Positions 21,739-32,890 of a stretch of 64,000 bases of DNA are shown here, piece by piece (position 1 is the first letter of the stretch; every line of letters starts with the position of its first letter). Source of the stretch: Capsicum annuum (taxonomy: Eukaryota > Streptophyta > Magnoliopsida > Solanales > Solanaceae); the NCBI RefSeq assembly GCF_002878395.1, contig NC_061119.1, forward strand, positions 13,121,295 through 13,185,294. Reading direction: 5' to 3'. The notes under the pieces were generated by a model. The model was not told the DNA's origin. It searched no databases and saw nothing but the letters and a program-made list of their open reading frames with translations. Made by a program: the position numbers and the translations under genes.

Positions 21739-22454
21739 AACAAATTTGAACACAAAAAAATAGCAGTCGGTGTATTTATCCACCAAAAATCAAGGTTGAT
21801 ACTCCTGTTCAAATAAATTCAGTTAGAATAAAAAAGAAGTATGATTATATCTCCAAAATAAATAAGATTCTTTCTATTTGTATTCCTTTTATAAAAATAA
21901 CCAAATCAAGAAAAGAAAAAGAAAAATTAACGGAAGCAACTAAAAAGAAGTTGGAAGCGGCTCAAAAAAAATTTCTTATTAACCCTATAAACATGGAAAA
22001 TTAGAAATCATGTAGTTTGTCTACTATTAGCTTAGGAGACTTCTACCTCAAATAACCTAGTCTTTTTTCTTCCTTTTTTGTCATTAAATTTGTTTTTTAC
22101 TAAATAATTAAATAACAATTTTAAGAAAATAGTGAAAAGACAATTTTGTCTATTATAAAATATTTTAATGAAGGAAAAAAAGTTCAAATCATTTTTTAAG
22201 GAACTTCACACTTTTAATATATTATAGATATAGATTATAGATATAGATTATAGATTATAGATATATATATTATAGATTATAGATGTTTCAGTTTTTAGTT
22301 GAAAAAATATAAATTTGGACCAATATTTTAAGATGTATTTCTTAATTAAATTGAAAAAAATTTATAATTTATAGTATTTTTCATATAGTTTTTAAATATC
22401 TAAATTTTAATTTAAAAAGCTAAATAAATATAATTTAGTTTAACTTTGAAACTT
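21739..22454. other. AT-rich intergenic sequence
   Basis: No gene recognised. 'tatagattatagata' repeats occupy about 22220-22285. Confidence 0.5.
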
Positions 22455-22735
22455 AGGGTGTGTTTGGTATGAAGAAAAATATTTTCCAAGGAAAATGTTT
22501 TCCTAGAAAATGTTTTCATGAAAAACAAGTTGTTTTCTTACTTATTTTCTTATGTTTGTTTGTTGAATGAAAAATATTTTTAAATGTTTGGCTGGTGAAT
22601 GAATAAATATTTTTCAGAAAATATATTTTAAAAAAGTAATTTTTGATCCCAAAAAATATTTTTTTTAGGATGTGTTCGATATATAGAAAGAAAATATTTT
22701 CTAGGAAAATAAGTTGTTTCTTACTTATATTATAT
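22455..22735. repeat. MITE-like repeats ('gtgtttggtatgaaggaaaat')
   Basis: 'agggtgtgtttggtatgaag' with 'aaaatattttcc' and 'ttttcttacttattttct' motifs, repeated in a second, shorter copy from about 22667 ('ggatgtgttcgatatatagaaag'). Similar fragments lie at 12003-12110 and 32812-32885. No clear termini or target duplication found. Confidence 0.45.
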
Positions 22736-22794
22736 TCTCATGTTTTCTATACGAACGGTTTCCTGTGCCTCTTAATTCCCATGTGGCATATGAC

Positions 22795-22935
22795 GACGGG
22801 ATCATTAACCCAAACCATACGTAACACTAGTTCATTCCAAATGATAATGCTTCAAGTTCAAAATCTTTAATTTTCCCCTTAATTAATTGTACTACAAGGG
22901 TACCAACAACTAAGTTGTTCTCTAAAAATGATCAT
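22795..22935 (+). pseudogene. Duplicate of FAR upstream region and start of exon 1
   Basis: 'catacgtaacactagttcattcc', 'atgcttcaagttcaaaat', 'tacaagggtaccaacaactaag' and 'gttctctaaaaatgatcatttt' match in order 32370-32556 of the FAR gene, where the latter part encodes MALLQVQNF...STIRVLTTKLFSKNGHF. Here the ATG context is changed (ATGATAATGCTTCAAG) and a stop follows after QNL, so nothing can be made. Similarity ends near 22935. The copy has the same orientation as the gene and lies on the other side of the LINE. Confidence 0.8.
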
Positions 22936-23258
22936 TTTCCTAAAATAATTTAAGCGAAATAGCTCGGTTTATGCTAATTTATAAAATAGGCACTTCTACT
23001 TATGCTTTTGTCATTTAAACCCTTTAATCCATTAAAAACAAATTTTTTGAACCCTTTACCCATCAAAACATAACCCATCAAAACATAACATTTTATTCCT
23101 TTTTTTCATCCAACTAATATGAGTGTAATACATTTGACCACAAGTGGCATGCCATGTCATTTTTCAATGACACATAGGAAATTATATATTCAGAATATAT
23201 ATAAAATATAAATAATATTTAAAAAATGAATAAATAACTTGATTTAATTTTCACTTTC
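22936..23258. other. Intergenic sequence before the LINE
   Basis: AT-rich. 'cccatcaaaacataac' is tandemly repeated (about 23060-23090). No gene. Confidence 0.5.
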
Positions 23259-23342
23259 TGACTATCCTACCTAAGAGATTCATAATTACTCTTTTCCCCT
23301 TCTCTCTCCTCCCTAAAAAGCTCTCTTCTCTCTCCTCCCTAA

Positions 23343-23442
23343 NNNNNNNNNNNNNNNNNNNNNNNNNNNNNNNNNNNNNNNNNNNNNNNNNNNNNNNNNN
23401 NNNNNNNNNNNNNNNNNNNNNNNNNNNNNNNNNNNNNNNNNN
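23343..23442. other. Assembly gap (100 N)
   Basis: Exactly 100 N in the LINE 5' region, next to a repeated 'ctctctcctccctaa' motif. The round length suggests an unsized gap. Confidence 0.99.
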
Positions 23443-23916
23443 CAACTATTTTTCGACACCAAAATTGTCAGAAACTAGCAGCGTGCAGGCGTACCAGTGA
23501 CATCTTTACCCTGATCTTTATTTAATGCTTACAATTTAGGTTTCTTTTCACTATTGTTGTTTTTTGTTTCAATCTGTTTCTTATCCCCTGTTTATTGGAA
23601 TTATATTGGTGACTGGTTGCTAAGCTGTTGTGTTGATCTAGCTGCTTGGCCGGATAGTGTTCTTTGTGTGTGCCTTCTCTTATTATTTGCGTGCGGTTAC
23701 TTTGTTAGGTTTCTGCACTGCCTGTAAGTTATGTGAGATATTCTATCTGTTAATTGGGTGTCTAGTACCTTTTGTTCTTGTAATTTAGTTATATTTTGTA
23801 CTTTGCGTGTACTTGTACTGTATTTGCTGTTTTGAAATGTTTATATTGTTTTTGTTGACTAGTGGCTAGGGTGGAAAATTATGGAATAGGTTCATGTCCC
23901 GGAAGGTGGAGTAGGG

Positions 23917-24921
23917 TTGGGGCAAGATGTTGGGTTCAATTTGAGATGCAGAGGGCGTAGTAATAGGAGAGGGGACTGGAGAGGTGATAGGTTGAGGGTA
24001 GAGTCGTGGAACATAGGGTCCCTTCAGGGTAAGTCGATAGAACTGGTTAAGATTCTCAAGAAGAGAAAGATCAATATTGTGTATGTCCAGGAGACCAAAT
24101 GGGTAGGTTCTAAGGCTAGTGATGTGGATGGGTACAAGTTGTGGTACTCGGGTAGTGATAGGCACAGGAATGAAGTAGGTATATTAGTGGATGAAGAGCT
24201 TAGGGGGCAGGTAGTGGAAGTTAACAGGGTTAGTAATAGGGTGATGACTATTAAGTTGGTTATTGGGGGTTTTCATTGTGCATTTGTAGTGCTTACGCAC
24301 CCCAGGTGGGCCTAGACGAGGAGAAAAAAAAAGAGATTTGGGGAGGTTTTGGATGAGGTGGTTCGAGGCGTTCCTAGCTCGGAGAAGATTTTCATAGGAA
24401 GGGACTTTAATGGGCACATCGGGTCAATGCTATTAGGGTATGAGGATGTGCATGGAGGCTTTGGCTTTGGGGTTAGGAATGATGAGGGAGCTACTCTTTT
24501 AGATTTTGCGAGGGCCTTTGGGTTGGTGGTGGTGAATTCCAGCTTTCTGAAGAAGGAGAATCACCTGGTTACTTTTCGTAGTAGGCTAGCTAAGACCCAA
24601 ATTGACTCTTTGCTGCTTAGGAAGGAGGACAGAGTTTTATGTAAGGATTGTAAGGTCTTCTCGAATGAGAATTTTGTGACACAACATAGACTTCTGGTGA
24701 TGGATTTGGTTATTAAGAGGGACAAGAAGAGGAGGGGCGGGAAGGGTCAGCATAGAGTTAGGTGGGGTAGCCTGACTCCGACCAGTGCTTTAGAAATAAG
24801 GGCAAAGTTGGAAGGGATGAGGGTGTGGGAGTGCAGGGGGAACGTGGATAGTATGTGGGATAGGGCCGCGGGTTGCATCAAGGATACTGCTAGAGAGGTT
24901 TTGGGTGTTTCAAAGGGATAG
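23917..24921 (+). pseudogene. RTE LINE endonuclease domain
   Basis: An APE-like endonuclease that would nick the target DNA. 23917-24315: SWNIGSLQGKSIELVK (first motif, Asn), VYVQETKWVGSKA (catalytic Glu), DGYKLWYSGSDRHRNEVGI. A stop near 24313 falls before the usual 'SAYAPQ-G' block. 24349-24921: VVRGVPSSEKIFIGRDFNGHIG (the metal/active-site GDFN motif with an Arg between), VNSSFLKKENHLVTFRS, KTQIDSLLLRKEDR (catalytic Asp) and VTQHRLLVMDL (catalytic His). The frameshift and stop make it inactive. Confidence 0.9.
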
Positions 24922-26750
24922 TCTGGCCGGGATTGGGGAGACTGGTGGTGGAATGAAGAAGTTAAGAAAAAGGTGGAGACAAAGAAGGTCGTGTACGTTA
25001 AGTTGGTTGAGAGTAAGGATGAAGAGGAGAAATGGGTGAGCAGGGAGGAGTACAAGTTAGCTAAGAAGGAGGCTAAGTTAGCTATTACGGCTGCTAAGAC
25101 AACAAATTTTGTGAGTGTGTATAAAGGGTTAGAGGAGAAATGTGGGGAAAAGAGGTTGTTTAGGATTTCCAAGGTTAGGGAGAGAAAGGGTCGAGATCTG
25201 AACCAAGTGAAGTGCATTAAGGGAGAGGATGACAGCGTTTTGGTGGAAGACGTCCTCATTAAGAAAAGATGGTAGTCATATTTTCATAGGTTTTTGAATG
25301 ATGAGGGGGACAGAGGTGTTGTGTTGGAGAAGTTGGAGCACTCCGGGGAGTGTTGCGATTTCGGCTTTTGTCGGCATTTTAAGGTAGAGGAGGTTAGTGA
25401 GGCTATTGCAAGATGCAAAGGTGCAGGGCGATGGGGATCAACGATATTTCGGTAGATTTTTGGAAGTTTTCTTGAGGGACAGGGTAGAGGTGGCTGACCA
25501 ACTTGTTTAATATCATTTTCAAGTCCGCTAAGATACCTGAGGCGTAGAGATGGAGCATGATGAACGCTTTATATAAGAACAAGGGTGACATCCAGAGTTG
25601 CAACAATTATCAGGGTATTAAGTTGTTGAGTCACACAATAAAAATTTGGGAGAGGGTAGTGGAACGGAGGTTAAGAAAGATTGTGTCTATTATGCCTGGT
25701 CGCTCCACGACTGAGGCAATTCACCTAGTGCGAAGACTAGTAGAGCAGTATAGAGAGAGGAAGAGGGATCTTCACTTGGTGTTTACTGACTTGAAAGGCA
25801 TATGAAAAGGTCCCTAGGGAGGTTCTATGGAGATGCTTGGAGGGGAGAGGGGTCCCTGTGGCGTACATCAGAGCGATTAAGGACATATATGAGGGGGAGA
25901 AGACTCGGGTAAGGACAGTGGAAGGAGATTTTGAGCATTTCCCAATCTTGACTTTATTGTACCAGGGATCGACTCTTAGTCCATTTCTTTTTTCCGTGGT
26001 GATGGATGTGTTAACGAGGAACATACAAGGCGAGGTGGCTTGGTGTATGATTTTTACGGATGATGTAGTTTTGATTGATAAGTCGTGACAAGGTGTTAAT
26101 GATAAGCTAGAGTTTGGTGACAAACCCACGAGTCTAAAGGTTTTCGATTGAGTAGGACTAAGACGGAGTACTTGAAGTGTAAGTTTAGGGACTCGAGGCA
26201 AGAAGAGGAGGTGGTAGTGAAGTTGGATTCCCATGCGGTTTGCAAGAGGGATAGTTTTAAGTATATTGAGTCTACGATTCAGGGGAATGGAGAGATAGAT
26301 GAGGATGTCTCTCACCGTATTGAGGCAGGTTGGATGAAATGAAGGCTCGCTTCGGGAATTTTATGTGATAAGAAAGTGCCCCCCAAACTGAAAGGCAAAT
26401 TCTATAGAGTTGCAGTCCGACCGGTTATGTTATATGAAGCGGAGTGCTGGCCAATTAAGAATTCTCATATCCAAAAGTTAAAGGTGGTGGAAGTGAGGAT
26501 GTTGCGGTGGATGTGTGGTTTTAATAGGGCTGACAGGGTTAGGAATGAGAGTATTCGGAAGAAGGTGGGAGTGATGTCGGTGGAGGATAAATTACGGGAA
26601 GTTAGGTTGAGATGCTTTGGACATGTGATGAGGAGAGGTACGGATGCCCCGGTTCGTAGGCGTGAAAGGTTGCCCTTGGACGGTTTCAAGCAGGGTAGGT
26701 GTAGACCGAAGAAATATTGGAGGGAAGTGATTAAACGTGACATGAAGTAG
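24922..26750 (+). pseudogene. RTE LINE reverse transcriptase domain
   Basis: 24973-25275 is the Lys/Glu-rich pre-RT linker (REEYKLAKKEAKLAITAAK). After stops, the RT appears in pieces: YKNKGDIQSCNNYQGIKLLSH and IMPGRSTTEAIHLVRRLVE (25557-25805), VFTDLKGI where the family has [23 protein letters not shown] and [19 protein letters not shown], and the catalytic box [11 protein letters not shown] (family: FADD), about 26046-26085. The C-terminal part [20 protein letters not shown] and CFGHVMRR ends at 26750, as in other plant RTE LINEs. Several stops and shifts; not functional. Confidence 0.9.
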
Positions 26751-26825
26751 TTACAGCTGACTAAGGATATGACCCAGGATAGGAAGGTATGGAGGAAACA
26801 CTGCTAGAAAAAATGAAAAAATCGA

Positions 26826-27465
26826 CTACAAAAATCGACCACATGTGGTCGATTTTTTAAATCTTTTTTAATTTTTTTTTAAAAACCGACCACATGTGGT
26901 CGCTTTTATATTTTAAAATATCAAAATATTAATTTCAATAATTTTAGTATTAATTATTATTTCTTTTACGAATAAAAATTTAAAAAAAACAAAAGTGGTC
27001 GGTTTCCTTTAAAAAATAATTAAAAAATATTTTAAAAAAACCGACCACAAGTGGTCAGTTTATAATTTTTTTTTTGAATTAATTTTTGTTAAAAACCGAC
27101 CACTTGTGGTCGATTTTTTAAAATATTTTTAAATTATTTTTTAAAAGAATTAAAAATATTTTTAAAAAACCGACCACAAGTGGTCGATTTTTATTTTTTA
27201 AAATTATTTTATGTTAAAAACCGATCACTTGTGGTCGGTTTTAATTTTTTAAAAAAAATATTTTTTTAAAAAAACCGACCATATGTGGTCGGTTTTTAAC
27301 AAAAATTAAAATAAAAATAATTTTTAGAAACCGACCACTTGTGGTCATTTTTTAATGAAATTTAAATAGAAATTAATTTTAAAAAATTGATCACATGTGG
27401 TCGGTTTTTAAATAAAATAGAAAGAAAATAATTTGTAAAAACCAACCACTTATGGTCAGTTTTTA
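26826..27465. repeat. CACTA left subterminal palindrome array
   Basis: About ten copies of a 25-27 bp palindrome around GACCACNNGTGGTC, e.g. near 26832, 26886, 27042, 27096, 27169, 27222, 27276, 27332, 27391 and 27443, spaced about 50-150 bp by AT-rich filler. The centre alternates between AT, AA, TT and similar dinucleotides. Confidence 0.92.
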
Positions 27466-28112
27466 ATTAAAACAAAAGTAAATAATTATTTTTAAAAAAT
27501 AATTATATAATCTAATATTGCTTTATGTAATCTAATTATTATTAGTAGTAAAAATAATATATTAGATTATATATATAATCTAATATATTTACTTTATTAA
27601 AAAATAATCTAATATATTATGTTTTAAAATTATATTGATTTCACGTAGTCAATAACCAATACAATAATAATAAAAATCAATAAATCTTAGATTTTGTAAA
27701 AAAAACTTACAATAAAAAATATATCAAATATAATATACAAATTACGTTAAGCTTAATCTTTATCTTTTACTTATGTTTCAATATATAAAATGCATATTTT
27801 CCTTTATATATATGTTAAATGACGTTAAACATGCATAATCTTTGTATAATGAATATGTGTGTGTGTATATATATATATATCATACCGTTGGGATAGATAA
27901 TTGAAAAATGATGTTTATAGTACGTGTTTGAAAGCTGAAAACTGATGTTTATATAGTACGTATTTGAAAGCTGAAAACTGATGTATATAGTACGCTCATT
28001 TAAGAGTTGATATATATGATGTAGTGATCGATGAACTGTGTACTAAAAAACTAGCAAAATCTATCCAAACATATTGAATACGTGATCGATGTATATAGTA
28101 CGTATTTGAAAG

Positions 28113-28751
28113 TGTTGACACCTAATTTTGACCTCTCGATGCTCTCTTAGTCTGCTATTTTGTCAAAATTATTTAACCTTTAATATTAATATTTTTTATT
28201 ATTTTCAACAAGCTACATTTATGATTTAAAAAATGTATAAAGTATTTTATTATTTTTTAGTATCATTTTTATAAATTTAATAATTCAAATACGACTTTTT
28301 ACATAATTTTATTAATATTTATTAAATTATTTTTTTCACTTATATGTGCACATTCACAATTTATAAATACATTACCTATTATTATTATTATTGTTGTCGT
28401 TGTTGTTATATTTATTAAAATAGCAGTCAATTTCAATTTAGTCTCCTATGTGGTTTAATTTCTAGTCATTGTTGTACTCAATTTGTGTCAATTATGATCA
28501 AAATTAACATCAATTTGGCCAGGAAATCAAATTTTAATTTATGACCTATATATGTATATACCAATCGAATATATGTACATATCTCGTGTAGTAATATATG
28601 CAGTAATCAAAAGTTATGTAACTGAATCTAATTAACCGATAATCTAATTGAATCTATGAAAGGTGGACTTGTGTTTTTGAATATAGTTATTTCAATTCAA
28701 CTGAATCAAATTTCAATTCTTATTTATTATTGTTATTATTTATTTTTGGTA

Positions 28752-28811
<60 letters not shown>

Positions 28812-29500
28812 TACTACTACTACTACTATTTAAATAACAGCTTAAATTAAAATTATCTTGCCTAATTTATTCACCTTTTAATCCAATTTATTCAATTTCT
28901 TACGATCTTAGCCTATTCTATTTAATCTATTACAAATCTAGCCAATCTACATTTGGTTCATTTCAATTTTAGCCAAATATTTCAATTTTAATCCAAAATT
29001 GAAATTTCAATTGATTGACCCTATTCTAATCTCAACCGTTGATAAAAATTGATCTAACGGCTGAGATGAATTCAAACTTTGCCTTCCTTTTAATACCCAA
29101 GACAAAAACCTAAACCATAAACCTAAAAGTCTCCTCCTCTCTCTCTTTCTCCCTCTACCTCTCTTCTTTCCCTCCTATCTAAATCCCTACCGCCACAGCC
29201 ATTAACAGCAGCGAGCCAACCCAGCGCTGCCTCTGGCTCCCTCCGTTCTCCTCCGCCGTCAACAACCTGCTACAGCAACAACCACATCAACCCTTCGTCT
29301 CCGACACCACCAACAACAGCGACAATAACTATGCCAGCCATAGCCGTCTCCGACGACCTCCCTAACGAATACAAAGCCACCAACAACGGCGCCTCATTTC
29401 TCCATCGCTGCACCAGCCCCAACGCCACCACCAGCAACCGTGAACAGCAACGAGTCAGCCCCCCCTCCAGCCCTTCTCAGTCAGCCATCTAAATCCCTTA
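28113..29500 (+). mobile_element. Tat/Ogre-like LTR fragment inside the CACTA element
   Basis: Begins TGTTGACACCTAATTTTGACCTCTCG, the common start of Tat/Ogre-type LTRs in Solanaceae. It continues with 'aattcaaatttagcc'-like phrases and 'ctaacggctgag', then a leader-like block ('acaaaaacctaaaccataaacctaaaagtctcctcctctc', about 29100-29160) and a CG-richer stretch. The usual LTR end (gtggcgactc-type) was not found, so the right border is a guess. A chance ORF at 28656-28850 is a translation of the ATT microsatellite. Confidence 0.55.
28749..28812. repeat. (ATT)n microsatellite
   Basis: About 20 ATT/TTA units within the LTR fragment, followed by a short (CTA)n run. Confidence 0.95.
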
Positions 29501-30389
29501 TATACTCATAAGGTTATATGTTTATCTTAATGAATTCACGTTTAGATTTATGAATTAGCCATCTGTAAGTTAGCCACTTTAGGCTTTTGATTTATGGATT
29601 AGCCATTTTAGGCTCATATATGATAAGTTACATCATTTATTAATGTTGTTGGGGACTCATAGAAAATGATATCATAATACATGTAGCCATGGTCATAAGA
29701 TCGAGATTTTCATTACTCTATGGGGAATGAGATTTTGGATCGGTCCATGTTGCTTTTAGCATATCTTAAGATTGTGGAGATCATCTATATAAGGCAATGA
29801 GTGCATTCCTGGAGAAAATTAGTTGTGTTAGAAGTCATGCGGGTCATGTCATTATGTCATATTTCTTAAACATAGGATTTTATAGAGTTATGAATATTAT
29901 GGAGATTTTGAAAGATTCAAGTTATTTTAGAATTATAGAATTGTGGAACAACTTTCAACTATTCTTATTGTTGAACATAACAAGAATTGTAAGGATTCAA
30001 GATATCTTAAGAACAAAGCAAGAACGAACACCTTATTTTATTGAATTTAGAATAAAAGGGTTAATATTGAAGATCTTGAAGTTTCATCATTATAGTAAAT
30101 TCTCATGTTAGAGACTCATGATATTTTTAGGGCTCACGGTAAAATTCAATCGTTCAATTAATATCTCAAAGTTGATGAATTTAGTAGATCAAATATTTTC
30201 ATAAAGTTATAAGATTTATAATTTCGTGAGTTCATGATTAAGAGTTCACATATAATACATGGATTAAGAAAATTATTGAGGAGGAAGTTTACCCATGAAA
30301 AACTAGTGACAGGAAGAAGGAGGATAGGCTTGATTCTTGAAGCAGTTTTCTTGGATTCTTGAGATTTTGTATTGAGAGGAAGAAGAATG
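29501..30389. other. Unassigned CACTA interior
   Basis: AT-rich; 'attagccatttttaggct'-like phrases recur near 29550-29620. The open frame at 29797-30111 encodes no recognisable domain. Confidence 0.4.
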
Positions 30390-31515
30390 ATGTTCTATTT
30401 GTTGAAAATGTAGGGATAGTAGTCTTACTTGTTGAAAATGCTTAAGTTTTGGTGACTTTAATAGTGAACTAGTGTTTAGGAGGTGATGTTGTTGGTGACT
30501 TTATTTGTTGAAAATGCTTAAGTGCCGGTGACTTTAAAAGTGAACTTTTGTTTAGAAGGTGATGTTGTTGGTTACTTTATTTGTTGAAAATGCTTATGTG
30601 CCGGTGACTTTAATAGTAAATTAGTGTTTAGAAAATGATGTTGTTGGTGACTTTACTTGTTGAAAATGCTTAAGTTTTGGTGACTTTAATAGTGAATTAG
30701 TTTCGTTGGTGCCTTTGTTAGTTGAAAATGCTTAAGTTTTGGTGACTTTAATAGTGAACTAGTGTTTACGAGGTGATGTTGTTGGTGACTTTATTTGTTG
30801 AAAATGCTTAAGTGCCGGTGACTTTAATAGTGAACTTTTGTTTAGAAGGTGATGTGGTTGGTTACTTTATTTGTTAAAAATGCTTAAGTGTCTGTGACTT
30901 TAAAAGTGAACTTTTGTTTAGAAGGTGATGTTGTTGGTTACTTTATTTGTTGAAAATGCTCAAGTGCCGGTGACTTTAATAGTGAATTAGTGTTTAGAAG
31001 GTGATGTTGTTGGTGTCTTTATTTGTTGAAAATGCTTAAGTACCGGTGACTTTAATAGTCAATTAGTTTTGTTGGTGCCTTTGTTAGTTGAAAAAGCTTA
31101 AGTTTTGGTGACTTTAATAGTGAACTAATGTTTAGAAGGTGATGTTGTCAGTGACTTTATTTGTTGAAAATGCTTAAGTTTTGGTGACTTCAATAGTGAA
31201 TTAGTGTTTAGGAGGTGATGTGGTTGGTGACTTTATTAGTTGAAAATGCTTAAGTTTTGGTGACTTTAAAAGTGAACTTTTGTTTAGAAGGTGATGTTGT
31301 TGGTTACTTTATTTGTTGAAAATGCTTAAGTGTCAGTGACTTTAATAGTGAACTTTCGTTTAGAAGGTGATGTTGTTGGTGACTTTATTTGTTGAAACTA
31401 CTTAAGTGCCGGTGACTTTAATAGTGAATTAGTTTCGTTGGTGCCTTTATTAGTTGAAAAATCTTAAGTATTGGTGACTTTAAAAGTGAATTTTTGTTTA
31501 GAAGGTGAATTGTTG
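30390..31515. repeat. 76-bp minisatellite in CACTA element
   Basis: About 14 imperfect copies of a roughly 76-bp unit with the landmarks 'gttgttggtgactttatttg', 'ttgaaaatgcttaag' and 'ggtgactttaatagtgaa', ending 'gtttagaaggtgat'. Some units are shortened ('agtttcgttggtgcctttgttag'). No frame stays open through the array, so it is not a repetitive protein. Confidence 0.92.
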
Positions 31516-31663
31516 AAACTATTGTTATAGTATTTTCGTACTCACTTTTGTTGGATATTTTGTATGTGTTGTACACTTTTGAAAATTTTCATTTTGGTTA
31601 CTGCTGTATATTATTGTTGTGGTTGCATGCAAAATTTGGGTTTTCAATTTATTTTTTTTAAAT

Positions 31664-32040
31664 TCCCAGAAAAACCGACCCCAAGTGGTCAGTTTTTCTA
31701 TTATTTTCTTTTTCTTTTTTGCAAAAACCGACCACTTTCTAATTTTTTTTCTTGTAAAAAACCGACCACAGGTGGCCGATTTTTATTAAATTCATAAAAT
31801 TAATTTAATAAAAACCAACCACACGTGGTTGGTTTTTAGTTAAATTAATAAAATTAATTTTATAAAAAACCGACCACTTGTAGTCGGTTTATTTTTCCCT
31901 AAAATTATTTTTTTCATTTAAATAAAATAATAACAAATTTTAAAAAAGAATATATATATTTTTAAAAAAACCGACCACTCGTAGTCAGTTTTTAAAAAGC
32001 TACCGCTACTTCTTCGACCAAAAATTTGGTCGGTTTAATA
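31664..32040. repeat. CACTA right subterminal palindrome array
   Basis: Six or seven copies of the same 'aaaaaccgaccac--gtggtcggttttt' palindrome as at the left end (e.g. near 31671, 31726, 31759, 31815, 31870 and 31970, with a last 'cgaccaaaaatttggtcgg' at 32016), confirming the element's right end. Confidence 0.9.
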
Positions 32041-32397
32041 GTGAAAAACATTAGGATAGAGGGCTAAGGTGTGTGGTTGAATCGTAGGCTACTGTAGGAG
32101 GGCTTTGGTGTCCTTGTCTGGCAGTGTTCAATATTTTTGGTGGATGCCATACTTATGTTATTTTATCATGTTTCATGCATTTTTTTCTGTATATACTGTC
32201 TTTTGTCTTGAGCTCGGGGTTTATCGGAAACAGCCTCTTTACTTCTTTAGAGGTAGTAGTATGGACTGCGTACACTCTACCCTCTCCAGACCCCACGATG
32301 TGAAAATATATTGGGTTTGTTGTTGTGGTTGTTGTTGTTGTTGACTATCCTACCTAACTAATTATAATAACCACACGTAACATTAGTTCATTCCCTC

Positions 32398-32405
32398 TAT
32401 AAATA
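32398..32405 (+). promoter_or_regulatory. TATA box of the FAR gene
   Basis: TATAAATA about 60 bp upstream of the FAR ATG at 32464. The LINE insertion ends only 57 bp further upstream, so it separates this core promoter from its original upstream region. Confidence 0.6.
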
Positions 32406-32463
32406 ATGTACGTTCAGTAATAAGATTTCCCATGCATAGCCATTTGGAGTAATTAGTTTCCAA

Positions 32464-32775
32464 ATGGCATTACTTCAAGTTCAAAATTTTTTTCCCTTTA
32501 ATAGTACTATAAGGGTACTAACAACTAAGCTGTTCTCTAAAAATGGTCATTTTCGTAGAAAAATTTATTCATACCCAAAGAATGAGAAAATTAGATCAAA
32601 GATAACTAATCACTTAAAGTTTGGAATTGATCATGGCCTATCTTTCTCTTCTGTTACGTTGAAGCATTGGGTGATCATCAAGGAGATGTTTTAGCTAATA
32701 ATGGAATAGGGATTGTTGAATTTTTCGAAGAGAAAAATATTATTGTCACTGGTGCTACAGGTTTTCTTGCAAAAG
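32464..32775 (+). pseudogene. FAR: FAR exon 1
   Basis: ATG opens MALLQVQNFFPFNSTIRVL. After about 64 codons a one-base deletion near 32656 shifts the frame; the true frame resumes as EALGDHQGDVLANNGIGIVEF and KNIIVTGATGFLAK, the Rossmann-fold NADP-binding motif (GxxGFL). It ends at AAAAG|GTAAAT. The start fits: it is the first ATG after the TATA box and is shared, in mutated form, by the duplicate at 22.8 kb. Confidence 0.88.
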
Positions 32776-32811
32776 GTAAATTAATCAACATTTGCAAAAT
32801 CTTACTTATTA

Positions 32812-32890
32812 AGGGTGTGTTCAGTACGATGGAAAATGTTATCTAGAAAAATAAGTGAGTTTCTTTCTTATTTTCTTGTGTTTCATATGT
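32812..32890. repeat. MITE-like fragment in FAR intron 1
   Basis: 'aagggtgtgttcagtacgatggaaaatgtt' and 'ttttcttattttcttgtgttt' resemble the repeats at 22455 and 12003. A possible second piece ('aaggacgtgttggtatgaaagg') lies near 33077. Confidence 0.4.

Larger units (their letters stand above)
26799..32043. mobile_element. CACTA (EnSpm) transposon, non-autonomous
   Basis: 5,245 bp inserted in the LINE 3' UTR. It begins CACTGCTAGAAAAA and ends ...GGTTTAATAGTG, whose reverse complement begins CACTATTAAACC. It is flanked on both sides by AAA (26796-26798 and 32044-32046), the 3-bp target duplication of CACTA elements. Both ends carry arrays of subterminal palindromes AAACCGACCACNNGTGGTCGG, as expected for transposase-binding subterminal repeats. 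No transposase reading frame was found. The interior holds an LTR fragment and a 76-bp minisatellite. Confidence 0.9.
23275..32341 (+). mobile_element. RTE-type LINE, split by a CACTA element
   Basis: The duplication TGACTATCCTACCTAA occurs at 23259-23274 and again at 32342-32357; this perfect 16-bp match brackets a complete RTE LINE. Parts: a CT-rich 5' leader broken by a 100-N gap, APE-type endonuclease (about 23917-24760), reverse transcriptase (about 25000-26750), then a 3' UTR split at 26798/32044 by the CACTA element. The end shows 'tcggaaacagcctctt', 'gactgcgtacac', 'ccagaccccac', 'tatattgggttt' and a GTT-rich tail, as in plant RTE LINEs. Without the insertion the LINE would be about 3.8 kb plus the gap. 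Confidence 0.9.

Noticed and set aside
28656..28850. ORF with a long poly-Ile tract
   Set aside because: Translation of the (ATT)n microsatellite.
29797..30111. 104-codon ORF in the CACTA interior
   Set aside because: No similarity to a CACTA transposase or any family I recognise, and no codon bias; left as unassigned.
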